In this document: positions 1 to 9,398 of the stretch, one piece after another
Layout of the letters: each line of letters begins with the position of its first letter
How positions within the stretch are numbered: position 1 is the stretch's first letter
Origin: an uncultured Pelagibacteraceae bacterium
Lineage (GTDB): Bacteria; Pseudomonadota; Alphaproteobacteria; Pelagibacterales; Pelagibacteraceae
Direction of reading: 5' to 3'
Assembly: GCA_902600635.1 (NCBI GenBank)
Contig: CACKKE010000002.1
Location: 1-64,000, forward strand
DNA length: 64,000 nucleotides
Notes under the pieces: generated by a model
Told to the model about the DNA's origin: nothing
Database searches by the model: none
The model's input: the letters and a program-made list of their open reading frames with translations, nothing else
Made by a program: the position numbers and the translations under genes

Positions 1-888
1 CTTATAGCTTCATTAAAAAGCTTTTATCTTATCTATATAATATTTATATTAGCTTTATTTTTTGAGTTTAGAAATCTATTATTTAAAAAAATTTTTTTTA
101 AAAAATTACTTTCTCAAAAAATAGGATATTATTTTTTATTTGGCTCATTAATCATAATATTTACCAACTTTTCGAATACTGGCTGTTTTATTTATCCTGC
201 TAGTTTTACATGTTTAGAGACATTTTCTTGGTCGATACCTAAAAAAGAAGTGATTGAAATGAAAACTTGGTATGAGCTTTGGTCTAAAGCAGGTGCAAGT
301 CCCAATTATAGGATAGAAAATGTTGATGTTTATTTATCAGGTTTGAATTGGGTTCCTAATTGGGTTCAAAATCATTTTTTTAATAAGATTTCAGATTATT
401 TGTTATCTTTATTTTTGATTATTATTATATGCTATTTTACTTTAAGTAATTTTAAAAAAACAGAATTTCCAAAAAAAAATTTTTATCTTTTCTATTTTAT
501 TATATTAGCTTTGTTATTTGAATGGTTTTTAAATCATCCAGCTTTAAGATATGGTGGTTTTACATTAATCGCTCTATCTATATACATTCCAATAAGCTTA
601 TATATGGAAGGTAAACTTAATTTGAATTTTAAATTAAAAAAAAAGATCACCTTTCTAATTTGTTTATCTTTTGTCTTTTTTTCTTTAAAAAATGTCGACA
701 GAATATTTAAAGAATATAAGAAATATAATTACAATCCTTTCACCAATGTTCACTATTTTGTTAATGATAATTCTAATCATTATAGGGAGTTATTTCTGCG
801 AGCAGAAAAAAATCGAATTAAAGATGGAAAGAAATTTTATATTGTTTTAAATAGAGATTTAATTAAAAAGATTCAGTTAAATAAATGA
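1..888 (+). CDS. Partial (5' truncated) multi-pass membrane protein, probably surface polysaccharide related
   Basis: Frame 1 is open from base 1 into the listed ORF 250..888 (LIASLKSFYLIYIIFILALFFEFRN...TGCFIYPASFTCLETFSWSIPKKEVIEMKTWYELW...), so the GTG at 250 is unlikely to be the real start. Several hydrophobic segments. Confidence 0.7.
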   Translation, partial: LIASLKSFYLIYIIFILALFFEFRNLLFKKIFFKKLLSQKIGYYFLFGSLIIIFTNFSNTGCFIYPASFTCLETFSWSIPKKEVIEMKTWYELWSKAGASPNYRIENVDVYLSGLNWVPNWVQNHFFNKISDYLLSLFLIIIICYFTLSNFKKTEFPKKNFYLFYFIILALLFEWFLNHPALRYGGFTLIALSIYIPISLYMEGKLNLNFKLKKKITFLICLSFVFFSLKNVDRIFKEYKKYNYNPFTNVHYFVNDNSNHYRELFLRAEKNRIKDGKKFYIVLNRDLIKKIQLNK

Positions 889-1772
889 CTAAAAAAATTA
901 TTGTAGTAACAGGTGGTGCTGGTTTTGTTGGTTCAAACTTAATTTATAAATTATTAGAAAGTACAAATTATAAAATAATAAGCATTGATAATTACAGTTC
1001 TGGATCAATTAAAAATCATTTCAAAAGTCCAAGATTAAAATACATAAAAGATTCTTCATCTAATATTTCTAGAATACTCAACAAGCATAAATTTAACATA
1101 CATACCATCTTTCATTTTGGTGAATTTTCAAGAATATATCAAAGTTTTTTAAAAATGGACGAATGCATAAAATCTAATTCAATAGGATCTCATGCAGTTT
1201 TTAATTTCTGTTTATCAAATAATATTAAATTAGTTTATTCAGCGACATCTGCAAGTATTGGAAATAAAGGAAAAGACAAAAATTTATCTCCATATGCTTT
1301 TACAAAAGCCAAAAATTTAGAAATGTTGGAAAATTTAAAAAATTGGTTTAATTTTAAATATGAGATTTTATATTTTTATAACGTTTATGGACCCAGACAA
1401 ATTTCTATAGGAAATATGGCAACAGTAATAGGTATTTTTGAAAATCAATATAAAAATAATAAACCGCTAACTGTGGTAAAACCAGGAAACCAATCGAGAA
1501 GATTTACCCATATAAATGATACTATTGATGCTTGTTTTCATGCATGGAAAAAAAATAGATGTCGACATTACAGTATTTCAAATAAAAAAAGTTACACGAT
1601 TTTAGAAGTTGCCAAAATGTTTAATACAAAGATTAAATTTTTAGATGCCAGAAAAGGCGAGAGATACGCATCTGCTTTAACAAATATGAATTTATCAAAC
1701 AAAGTTTATAAAATATTTGGTAAAATTAGCCTCAAAAATTACATCAAAACCTTTGTTAATAAGCAAAAATAA
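885..1772 (+). CDS. NAD-dependent epimerase/dehydratase (UDP-glucose 4-epimerase-like SDR)
   Basis: N-terminal Rossmann motif VVTGGAGFVGSNLIYKLL; ATGA overlap with the upstream gene; FYNVYGPRQ motif. Confidence 0.85.
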   Translation: MTKKIIVVTGGAGFVGSNLIYKLLESTNYKIISIDNYSSGSIKNHFKSPRLKYIKDSSSNISRILNKHKFNIHTIFHFGEFSRIYQSFLKMDECIKSNSIGSHAVFNFCLSNNIKLVYSATSASIGNKGKDKNLSPYAFTKAKNLEMLENLKNWFNFKYEILYFYNVYGPRQISIGNMATVIGIFENQYKNNKPLTVVKPGNQSRRFTHINDTIDACFHAWKKNRCRHYSISNKKSYTILEVAKMFNTKIKFLDARKGERYASALTNMNLSNKVYKIFGKISLKNYIKTFVNKQK

Positions 1773-1784
1773 AGACTTAAATAG

Positions 1785-1812
1785 TTTACATTAAAATTAT
1801 TTTATGTATAAA
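1785..1812 (+). promoter_or_regulatory. Candidate sigma70-type promoter of the 5S rRNA gene
   Basis: TTTACA (1785-1790), 16-nt spacer, TATAAA (1807-1812); predicted start about 6-7 nt downstream, at the 5S 5' end. Confidence 0.5.
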
Positions 1813-1816
1813 CCTC

Positions 1817-1934
1817 TTGCCGGTAATTATTGCGAAAGAGCCATACCCGATACCATTCCGAACTCGGAAGTCAAGCCTTTCTGCGCCGATGATACTTTGT
1901 CTTAAGGCATGGGAAAGTAGGACGTTGCCGGCAT
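1817..1934 (+). rRNA. rrf: 5S ribosomal RNA
   Basis: CCATACCCGATACCATTCCGAACTCGGAAGTCAAGCC core and GATGATACT...GGGAAAGTAGGACGTTGCCGG; terminal helix TGCCGG/CCGGCA. Confidence 0.93.
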
Positions 1935-1946
1935 TTAATAGATGTT

Positions 1947-2072
1947 ATGAAAATTAAAAGTTCACTAAAATCTTTGAAAAAAAGAGATCTAAATTCTAAA
2001 CTTGTGAGAAGAAGAGGTAGAATTTACATAATTAACAAAACTAATCCAAAATTTAAAGCAAGACAAAAATAG
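1947..2072 (+). CDS. rpmJ: 50S ribosomal protein L36 (Cys-free type)
   Basis: 41-aa ORF not in the supplied track: [41 protein letters not shown]. Confidence 0.9.
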   Translation: MKIKSSLKSLKKRDLNSKLVRRRGRIYIINKTNPKFKARQK

Positions 2073-2077
2073 TCAAT

Positions 2078-2188
2078 ATGGATAATGAAAGTCATAAAAA
2101 TACATGGAATAATTTTACAAAATTTGTTCTGTGGGGAACTGTCGCTGTTATAATTGTATTAGTGTTAATGGCAATTTTCTTATTGTAA
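2078..2188 (+). CDS. Small membrane protein, aa3-type cytochrome oxidase subunit IV-like
   Basis: 36-aa ORF MDNESHKNTWNNFTKFVLWGTVAVIIVLVLMAIFLL with one TM helix; similar short proteins precede pntA in alphaproteobacteria. Confidence 0.6.
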   Translation: MDNESHKNTWNNFTKFVLWGTVAVIIVLVLMAIFLL

Positions 2189-2198
2189 GTTTCTTTTT

Positions 2199-3287
2199 AT
2201 GAGAATCGGATCTGTTTTAGAAAATCACGAAATCGAGAAAAGAATATCTATCACTCCTGATATTGTTAAAAAATATTCCTCATTAGGATTTGAAATTTTT
2301 TTATGTGAAAATTATGGTCGTCATATTGGGATTAATGATGATGAATATTCAAAATTAGGTGTAAAAATTTCAAAAGATAATCAAGAAATTTTAAATTCAT
2401 CTGATATTCTTGTTCAGTTAGGGATGCTTACAGATAATCAAAGCTCAATATTAAAAGAAAATCAAATATTAATTGGAGTTTTAAATCCATATGAAAACAA
2501 AGATAAGCTAGAAAGTTTAGCTAATAAGAAAATTAATCTTTTTTCCCTAGATTTACTTCCAAGAATTACAAGAGCACAATCTATGGATATATTATCATCA
2601 CAAGCAAATTTAGCTGGATATAAAGCTGTAATCGAGTCGTTTGCTAATTTTGAGAAGGCTATACCAATGATGATGACTGCAGCAGGGACAATACCTGCTG
2701 CTAAAGTTTTAGTAGTTGGTGCTGGAGTTGCAGGCCTACAAGCAATCGCGACAGCTAAAAGAATGGGTGCAATTGTATTTGCTACAGATGTAAGAATGGC
2801 CTCCAAAGAACAAGTTGAAAGTTTAGGTGGAAAATTTTTGACTGTAGAGGGATCAGAAAATCTTGAAACTGAAGGCGGATATGCAAAAGAAGCCTCGGAG
2901 GATTTTAAAAATAAACAAGAACAATTGTTAACTGAAACGTTAAAAAAGATTGATATTGTAATTTGCACAGCTTTAATTCCTGGAAAAAAAGCTCCAGTGA
3001 TAATAAAAGAAAGTATGATAGGCAATATGCAACCCGGTTCAGTAATTTATGATTTAGCAGCAATTCAAGGAGGTAATACTGCTTTTACTGAGGTTAACAA
3101 AACTATTAATAAAAATGGTGTAAAAATAATGGGAGAAAGTAATATTTTAAATAAATTGCCAATTTCAGCATCTAGTTTGTATGCTAAGAATATGTTTAAT
3201 TTTGTTGAAAATTTATTTGATAAAAAAAACAAAAAAATAAATATTAATCTTGAGGACGAAATAATAGATAAAACATTAATAAAATAA
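2199..3287 (+). CDS. pntAA: NAD(P) transhydrogenase subunit alpha part 1
   Basis: AlaDH/PNT fold; MRIGSVLENHEIEKRISITPDIVKKY and VLVVGAGVAGLQAIATAKRMGA. Confidence 0.93.
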   Translation: MRIGSVLENHEIEKRISITPDIVKKYSSLGFEIFLCENYGRHIGINDDEYSKLGVKISKDNQEILNSSDILVQLGMLTDNQSSILKENQILIGVLNPYENKDKLESLANKKINLFSLDLLPRITRAQSMDILSSQANLAGYKAVIESFANFEKAIPMMMTAAGTIPAAKVLVVGAGVAGLQAIATAKRMGAIVFATDVRMASKEQVESLGGKFLTVEGSENLETEGGYAKEASEDFKNKQEQLLTETLKKIDIVICTALIPGKKAPVIIKESMIGNMQPGSVIYDLAAIQGGNTAFTEVNKTINKNGVKIMGESNILNKLPISASSLYAKNMFNFVENLFDKKNKKININLEDEIIDKTLIK

Positions 3288-3288
3288 T

Positions 3289-3597
3289 ATGGAAATAGAT
3301 CCTTTAATTTTTAGATTGAGCATTTTTATTCTCTCAATATTTGTCGGGTATTACGTTGTTTGGAGTGTTACTCCATCTTTGCACACACCTTTGATGTCAG
3401 TCACAAATGCAATTTCATCTGTGATTATTGTTGGAGCTATAATCGCAGGATTATCAGGAAATTCAGATAGTATATTTAATACATCAAGCATTTTTGGTTT
3501 TTTAGCTATAGCATTGGCTGCAATAAATATTTTTGGTGGGTTTCTTGTAACCCAAAGAATGTTAGCAATGTATAAAAAAAAGAAAAAAGATAAATAA
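3289..3597 (+). CDS. pntAB: NAD(P) transhydrogenase subunit alpha part 2
   Basis: Short membrane protein with HTPLMSVTNAISSVIIVGAI motif, between pntAA and pntB. Confidence 0.93.
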   Translation: MEIDPLIFRLSIFILSIFVGYYVVWSVTPSLHTPLMSVTNAISSVIIVGAIIAGLSGNSDSIFNTSSIFGFLAIALAAINIFGGFLVTQRMLAMYKKKKKDK

Positions 3598-4994
3598 TGA
3601 TATCAGCAAATTTATCAGCTATTTTTTATTTGATTTCTGGGGTCCTTTTTATTTTAGCATTAAGAGGATTGTCTTCTCCTGAAACCTCAAGGCAGGGTAA
3701 CTTGTTTGGAATTTTAGGAATGATAATTGCAATAACTGTAACATTTTTATCAATCGGAAATTTTTCAACAGGGTTTATTTTTGTTTTACTATTTATTTTG
3801 ATAGGAGGTTCAATTGGAGCATTTATAGCATATAGAATACCAATGACTGCAATGCCAGAACTTGTTGCTGGATTTCATAGTTTAGTTGGTTTGGCGGCTG
3901 TTTTTGTTGCGATTTCTGCTTTTCTAAATCCTGAAGCGTTTAATCTTGGAATTAGAGGAAACATTAAACTCGGTAGTTTGATTGAAATGTCAATTGGAGC
4001 AGCAGTTGGAGCAATAACCTTTTCTGGGTCTATAATTGCGTTTTTAAAACTTCAGGGAATTATGTCTGGCTCACCCATCGTTTTTAAGGGTCAACATCCT
4101 CTTAATGCAGTAATTCTAATTTCAATTGTTATTTTAATTTATTTATTATGTGCTTCACAATCATCGAATTTATTTTGGATATTATTGGCAGTTTCATTTC
4201 TAATTGGATTTCTTTTAATTATACCAATTGGTGGAGCAGACATGCCAGTAGTAATCTCAATGCTAAATTCATATTCAGGATGGGCTGCCGCAGGAATCGG
4301 ATTCACACTTGAGAATACCGCATTGATAATCACTGGAGCACTCGTGGGTTCATCTGGGGCTATTTTATCATATATCATGTGCAAAGGTATGAATCGTTCA
4401 TTCTTTAATGTTATTCTAGGAGGATTCGGAGCAACAGATGATAGTTCAGGCTCCATCAAAAAAGAGCAGAGACCAGTCAAAAGTGGAAATGCTGATGATG
4501 CAGCTTTCTTAATGAAAAATGCTTCATCAGTTATAATTGTTCCTGGTTACGGTATGGCTGTAGCTCAAGCTCAACATGCTTTAAGAGAGATGGTGGATAC
4601 ACTAAAAAAAAATGACATTAAAGTTTCATATGCAATTCATCCAGTTGCTGGAAGAATGCCTGGTCATATGAATGTTTTATTAGCTGAGGCTAATGTTCCA
4701 TATGATGAGGTTTTTGAATTAGAGGAAATTAACAATGATTTTGCTAATGCAGATGTTGCATTTGTAATTGGCGCAAATGATGTGACAAACCCAGTTGCTA
4801 AAACTGACCCCCAAAGTCCAATTTACGGAATGCCTGTCTTAGATGTAGAAAAATGTAAATCTGTTTTATTTGTTAAAAGAAGCTTATCTCCAGGTTATGC
4901 AGGAATTGATAATGATTTGTTTTACAAAGAGAATACACTCATGCTATTTGCTGACGCAAAAAAAATGACTGAAGATATAACCAAAAACTTATAA
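3597..4994 (+). CDS. pntB: NAD(P) transhydrogenase subunit beta
   Basis: Membrane domain plus NADP domain: VIIVPGYGMAVAQAQHALREMVDTLKKNDIKVSYAIHPVAGRMPGHMNVLLAEANVPYDEV. Confidence 0.95.
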   Translation: MISANLSAIFYLISGVLFILALRGLSSPETSRQGNLFGILGMIIAITVTFLSIGNFSTGFIFVLLFILIGGSIGAFIAYRIPMTAMPELVAGFHSLVGLAAVFVAISAFLNPEAFNLGIRGNIKLGSLIEMSIGAAVGAITFSGSIIAFLKLQGIMSGSPIVFKGQHPLNAVILISIVILIYLLCASQSSNLFWILLAVSFLIGFLLIIPIGGADMPVVISMLNSYSGWAAAGIGFTLENTALIITGALVGSSGAILSYIMCKGMNRSFFNVILGGFGATDDSSGSIKKEQRPVKSGNADDAAFLMKNASSVIIVPGYGMAVAQAQHALREMVDTLKKNDIKVSYAIHPVAGRMPGHMNVLLAEANVPYDEVFELEEINNDFANADVAFVIGANDVTNPVAKTDPQSPIYGMPVLDVEKCKSVLFVKRSLSPGYAGIDNDLFYKENTLMLFADAKKMTEDITKNL

Positions 4995-5004
4995 TTGAAT
5001 TTGA

Positions 5005-5701
5005 ATGAACACAAAAATATTTTGTGATATTGCAGATATTAAACTTATTAAAAAATTTGGTAGAAAAAAAATTGTAAAAGGCTTCACAACTAATCCAAGT
5101 CTCATGAGATTAGCTGGGGCGAAAGATTATCAGAAGTATTCCAAAAAAATCCTAAAAGTATGTAAAAAACCTATTTCATTTGAAGTTTTTGGTGATGATT
5201 ATAATTCAATGAAAAAACAAGCATTGATAATAAATTCATGGGGTAAAAACGTTTATGTTAAAATACCAGTGATTAATTCAAAAGGTATTTTTATGGGAAA
5301 AATTATAAAGGAATTGAATAGAATGAATATCAAATTAAATATTACAGCCGTATATAATGCCCATCAAACAAAAAAAATAGTAAAATGTTTAAATAAAAAT
5401 TCTAAAGTAATAATCTCAATTTTTGCTGGAAGGGCAGCTGACTCAGGTAAAGATCCCGTACCAGAATTTAAAAAAAAGTATTTCAATTTCTAAGAGTTAT
5501 AAAAATATTGAGATTTTATGGGCAAGTGTGAGAGAACCGTACAATTATTTGCAAGCAAAGCAATTAGGCTGTCACATTATTACTGTCCCACCTAAAATAA
5601 TTGAAAAAATTGAAAAATTTGGAAAATCTCTATCCAAACTTTCAATTGAAACAGTTAAAGGTTTTCTTAAAGATAGTAAAAAATCAAAATTTAAAATTTA
5701 A
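5005..5701 (+). pseudogene. Transaldolase / fructose-6-phosphate aldolase-like, disrupted by a one-base frameshift at an A8 run
   Basis: ORF 5005..5493 (MNTKIFCDIADIKLIKKFG...GFTTNPSLMRLAGAKDYQ...IFAGRAADSGKDPVPEFKK) continues in another frame in ORF 5423..5701 (SISISKSYKNIEILWASVREPYNYLQAKQLGCHIITVPP). The switch lies at AAAAAAAA 5470-5477. Confidence 0.85.
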
Positions 5702-5703
5702 AT

Positions 5704-6369
5704 TTATTTGGTAATGTGCACATTGTAAAAAAGGTTGAAGTCAATAAGTTTTATTCTAAAAGGCAAATAAAATTCTTTTATCTTATTTTTATAATGAAAT
5801 TTAATTAGTGATTTTAATGCAAAAATTGAGTTTATATGTTCAGTTGCATTCATGTAATCGAACTCCTCCTCAGTTATTTGATAATTTTTTTTTATAGAAA
5901 AAAGCTTTAAATAAAGTCTTCCCAATCTGAAAAGAAGCCCTGGGTCTGTAGGTAATGATATAGATAAAATTCCACCTTGTTTGAGTTTGTCCATCATCTC
6001 AAATAAAAATTTTTCTGGAAAAGGTATGTGCTCTAAACAATGAGATATAATAATTCTGTCAAATGTTTCATTTGGGTAGGGGATATTTTTTCCATCATAC
6101 TTTGAAACTTTTATTTTTGAATTAAACAAATTTTGATTAATTGCAAAATCAGAGGTTTCAATTATATGATATTCATCAAAATTGTGTTTTATATATTTTA
6201 TGTGAGGAGCAGTACCAGCTCCTATTTCTAGAACTTTAGACATATTTTTTGGAAACTCTATTTTTTCAAGTTGTTCATGACAGTATCTCATAAACATTCC
6301 CATTAGACCTTTATATGCATGACTATTATATCTATTGTCTAGTTTTTTAAGTTGGTCCTTTTGAAACAT
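5704..6369 (-). CDS. Class I SAM-dependent methyltransferase
   Basis: VLEIGAGTAPHIKYIK and FDRIIISHCLEHIPFPEKFL motifs. Confidence 0.85.
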   Translation of the reverse strand: MFQKDQLKKLDNRYNSHAYKGLMGMFMRYCHEQLEKIEFPKNMSKVLEIGAGTAPHIKYIKHNFDEYHIIETSDFAINQNLFNSKIKVSKYDGKNIPYPNETFDRIIISHCLEHIPFPEKFLFEMMDKLKQGGILSISLPTDPGLLFRLGRLYLKLFSIKKNYQITEEEFDYMNATEHINSIFALKSLIKFHYKNKIKEFYLPFRIKLIDFNLFYNVHITK

Positions 6370-6431
6370 TTTGCCTTGGTAGAATTATAATTTAAGTATA
6401 ATTTGTTTAATCATAACTTATATTAATTTTA

Positions 6432-8525
6432 GTGAAAAAAAAATTTTTTTCTTATCAACAGATATTTCTTTTTGTTATTCCACTATCTTTTTGTTTTTAT
6501 TTATTAGGTTATGATAATTTTAATTTTTCAAATCAGTCATGGTTAATAAATGGTGATTTAGCTCAATATCAATTGGGATGGAAATTTTATCGTGAGGATA
6601 TTTGGAGATTCCCTTTAGGATTAAACCCCAATTATGGTATTTCAAATAGTAGTTCAATAGTTTATTCAGACTCAATTCCTTTATTTGCAATTTTTTTCAA
6701 GATTTTTAAAAGATTTTTAGCTGAAGATTTTCAGTATTTTTCATTTTGGATTTTTATATGTATATATCTACAAGCTTTATTAAGTTTTAAAATAATTTAT
6801 TATTTTACAAAAAATACAACATATTCATTAATTTCCTCTTTATTTTTTATTTTTTCCACAGCTTTTATTTATAGATCAGGAATTCACTTAAGTTTAACGG
6901 CTCATTGGCTTATATTAGGGTATTTTTATATACAAATTTCAGCACCTAATTACAAAGATCTAAAAAAACATCTAATAATTTATCTATCTTTATCAATTCA
7001 TTTTTATTTTAGTATAATTCTAATTGGTATTTTTTTTTTAGAAAAAATTTTTAAATTAAAAAAACTTACCATTAAGGATTTGGCAAGTTTACTTGCACTT
7101 ACCATACTTTCCTTATTATTAATGTATGTGGTAGGTTACTTTACTATTGGTTTAGATGATGGATTAGGTTTTGGTTACGGAATTTACAATTTTAATTTAA
7201 ACTCTTTTTTAAATCCTTTAGGTGAAAATTATGTAGATAAATTTAATTGGTCTCTTTTTTTACCAGCTTTAAATTTGCAAAATAGAGAAATAGAAGGTTT
7301 TAGTTATCTTGGTATATCTGGAGTTTTATTTCTGCTACTATACTTAAAATATCTATTTAGTGGAAAATCAAAAATTATTTTTTCAAAAGGATTAAATATT
7401 TTAATTTTTTTTATTTTTTTAATCATTGCAACATCAAATAATGTCAATCTGGGAAATCAAGACTTAATTACTTTTGAATTAAATAAATATCTTTATGGTA
7501 TTTTTAGCTCTATAAGAGCAAGTGGAAGATTAATATGGCCTATTTATTATTTAATATTTATTGTAGGAATAGTCACTATATTCCAATATTCTTCTGTAAA
7601 AAAAAAAGAATTATTAATAATTAGCTTTTTAGCAATTTTTCAATTAATTGATTTAGCTCCTGGAATTACCAAATATTATTTTGGTAAACAATATGTAAAT
7701 CAAAATCAAAATACTTTAAATGTAACAAACCAAATTAAAGGGTTATCGAAACAATTCAATAATATAAAACTTTTCAAACCCGATAATAATTCTAGTATAT
7801 TTTTTTTATTAAATGAGCATATTTTAAACGAAAACTATAAAAGAACTGACGTTTCTTATTTAGCAAGAATTAATAGAGAAGAGATCGTAAATAAAGAATA
7901 TAAAATAATAGAAGAATTGAATAACAAATCCTTAGATATTTTTAATGAAACTCTTTTTGTTTCTGACAATTATAATTTTATAAGAAATGTATATTATAAT
8001 TTTAGAGAAAAATTAAAATACTATAAAGTTAATAGTTTATGGTTTGTTTCCAACAAAAAAATTTATAAATTGGAGGATCTTGAATACGATAATCAATTTC
8101 AATATAACAATATTCAAAGTTTAAGCACTAAAAAGCTTGGCTTAAAAAATTTTTTAGGATTTGGGTGGGAAAGTGATAATAACGATCAAATAATAATGAA
8201 TGGTTATAAATCAACATTATTATTTGTTTCTGAAAGTAAAAATTGCGAAAGTAATAAAGAACTTAAATTAAGATTTAAGAAATATTTTGATCAACTAAAA
8301 GACCCTATAATTTTAAAAGTATTAATAAATGAAATTTTATATGAAAATATAAAAATTTCTGATGATTTTGACTATAAAGTCGATTTATCTAAAATATGTG
8401 AAAAAAATAATGAATTAAAAATTGATCTGATAGCTGAGAATCCCAAATCTTTATTTGACTTAAGGATAGGCTTAAATAGAAAAAAAAGATCAATTATATT
8501 AACTGATCTCGAAATAAGTAAATAA
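6432..8525 (+). CDS. Large multi-pass membrane protein, possibly DUF6311-like / sugar-transfer related
   Basis: 697 aa, N-terminal half with many TM helices, GDLAQYQLGWKFYREDIWRFPLGLNPNYG motif, soluble C-terminus. Confidence 0.6.
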   Translation: MKKKFFSYQQIFLFVIPLSFCFYLLGYDNFNFSNQSWLINGDLAQYQLGWKFYREDIWRFPLGLNPNYGISNSSSIVYSDSIPLFAIFFKIFKRFLAEDFQYFSFWIFICIYLQALLSFKIIYYFTKNTTYSLISSLFFIFSTAFIYRSGIHLSLTAHWLILGYFYIQISAPNYKDLKKHLIIYLSLSIHFYFSIILIGIFFLEKIFKLKKLTIKDLASLLALTILSLLLMYVVGYFTIGLDDGLGFGYGIYNFNLNSFLNPLGENYVDKFNWSLFLPALNLQNREIEGFSYLGISGVLFLLLYLKYLFSGKSKIIFSKGLNILIFFIFLIIATSNNVNLGNQDLITFELNKYLYGIFSSIRASGRLIWPIYYLIFIVGIVTIFQYSSVKKKELLIISFLAIFQLIDLAPGITKYYFGKQYVNQNQNTLNVTNQIKGLSKQFNNIKLFKPDNNSSIFFLLNEHILNENYKRTDVSYLARINREEIVNKEYKIIEELNNKSLDIFNETLFVSDNYNFIRNVYYNFREKLKYYKVNSLWFVSNKKIYKLEDLEYDNQFQYNNIQSLSTKKLGLKNFLGFGWESDNNDQIIMNGYKSTLLFVSESKNCESNKELKLRFKKYFDQLKDPIILKVLINEILYENIKISDDFDYKVDLSKICEKNNELKIDLIAENPKSLFDLRIGLNRKKRSIILTDLEISK

Positions 8526-8530
8526 TGATA

Positions 8531-9261
8531 TCACAGGTTATATTTTTTTTTTAAAATAAATAAATTTTTCAACATTACTAAAGAGTCTATAAACAAATTA
8601 ATTTTACTTCCATGTTTATGACACCATTCTACAGGTAACTCTTTTACTAAAATTTTTGATTTTTTAAGAAGAATTAAAATCTCCACATCATGTATATAAC
8701 CATTTTCAGTTAATCTTTTGAAAATTTTTTTTGCAATATTTTTTTCATATAATTTGTATCCACATTGAGTATCCCTAATATTAAGTAAATCAGAGTCTAA
8801 AATTTTTCTTAGAATAATATTAAATATAAATCCAATAAACCTTCGATTTCTCTTTGCTTTTACTTTAGACTTTATAAGTAACCTACTTCCAAAATAAACT
8901 TTAAGTTTTTTTGAGATTAGCTTCCTTTTCTGCCAAATTTTAATTTGTTCAAATTTTACGGACAAATCTATATCTACCGTTATAATCCATTCATGCTTAG
9001 CTTTAGCAACACCTTTTTTTAGAGCAAAGCCTTTACCTTTATTATTTTTATAACTTATTAATCTTAGATCTATTTTTTTTTTATTTTTATTAATAAAATT
9101 TTTAATTAATAAAAAAGAATTATCATTACTACCATCATCTACAAAAATAATTCTATCTTATTTCTGTTTAAAAATTTAAATTCTTTTATTTCTTTAAATA
9201 AATTATTTAATCTTTTTTCTTCATTATAAAGAGGTAAAATTACTGATAAATTTTTTATCAT
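8531..9261 (-). pseudogene. Family 2 glycosyltransferase (dolichyl-phosphate glucosyltransferase-like), frameshifted
   Basis: From the ATG at 9261: MIKNLSVILPLYNEEKRLNNLFKEIKEFKFLNRNK then stop. The other frame continues DRIIFVDDGSNDNSFLL...KGKGFALKKGVAKAKHEWIITVDIDLSVKFEQIK and into ORF 8531..8965 (GSRLL...DTQCGYKLY). Consistent with a one-base loss near 9155-9162. Confidence 0.82.
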
Positions 9262-9315
9262 TAGTATAATTATAAAAAAGTATACTCTTAAATAAAAGAT
9301 GATTTATAATAAAAT

Positions 9316-9392
<77 letters not shown>

Positions 9393-9398
9393 ATATAC

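Noticed and set aside
2462-3025. 187-aa antisense ORF within pntAA
   Set aside because: Mirror of a strongly conserved gene; no start context or family motif. Stop-poor antisense frames are common here.
4139-4480. 113-aa antisense ORF in pntB
   Set aside because: Shadow ORF of a conserved coding region.
5470-5479. A AAA AAG heptamer as a dnaX-like programmed -1 frameshift signal in the transaldolase-like gene
   Set aside because: The heptamer is in phase, but the downstream half is in the +1 (or -2) frame relative to the first half, so a -1 shift would not join them. Homopolymer length error or transcriptional slippage fits better.
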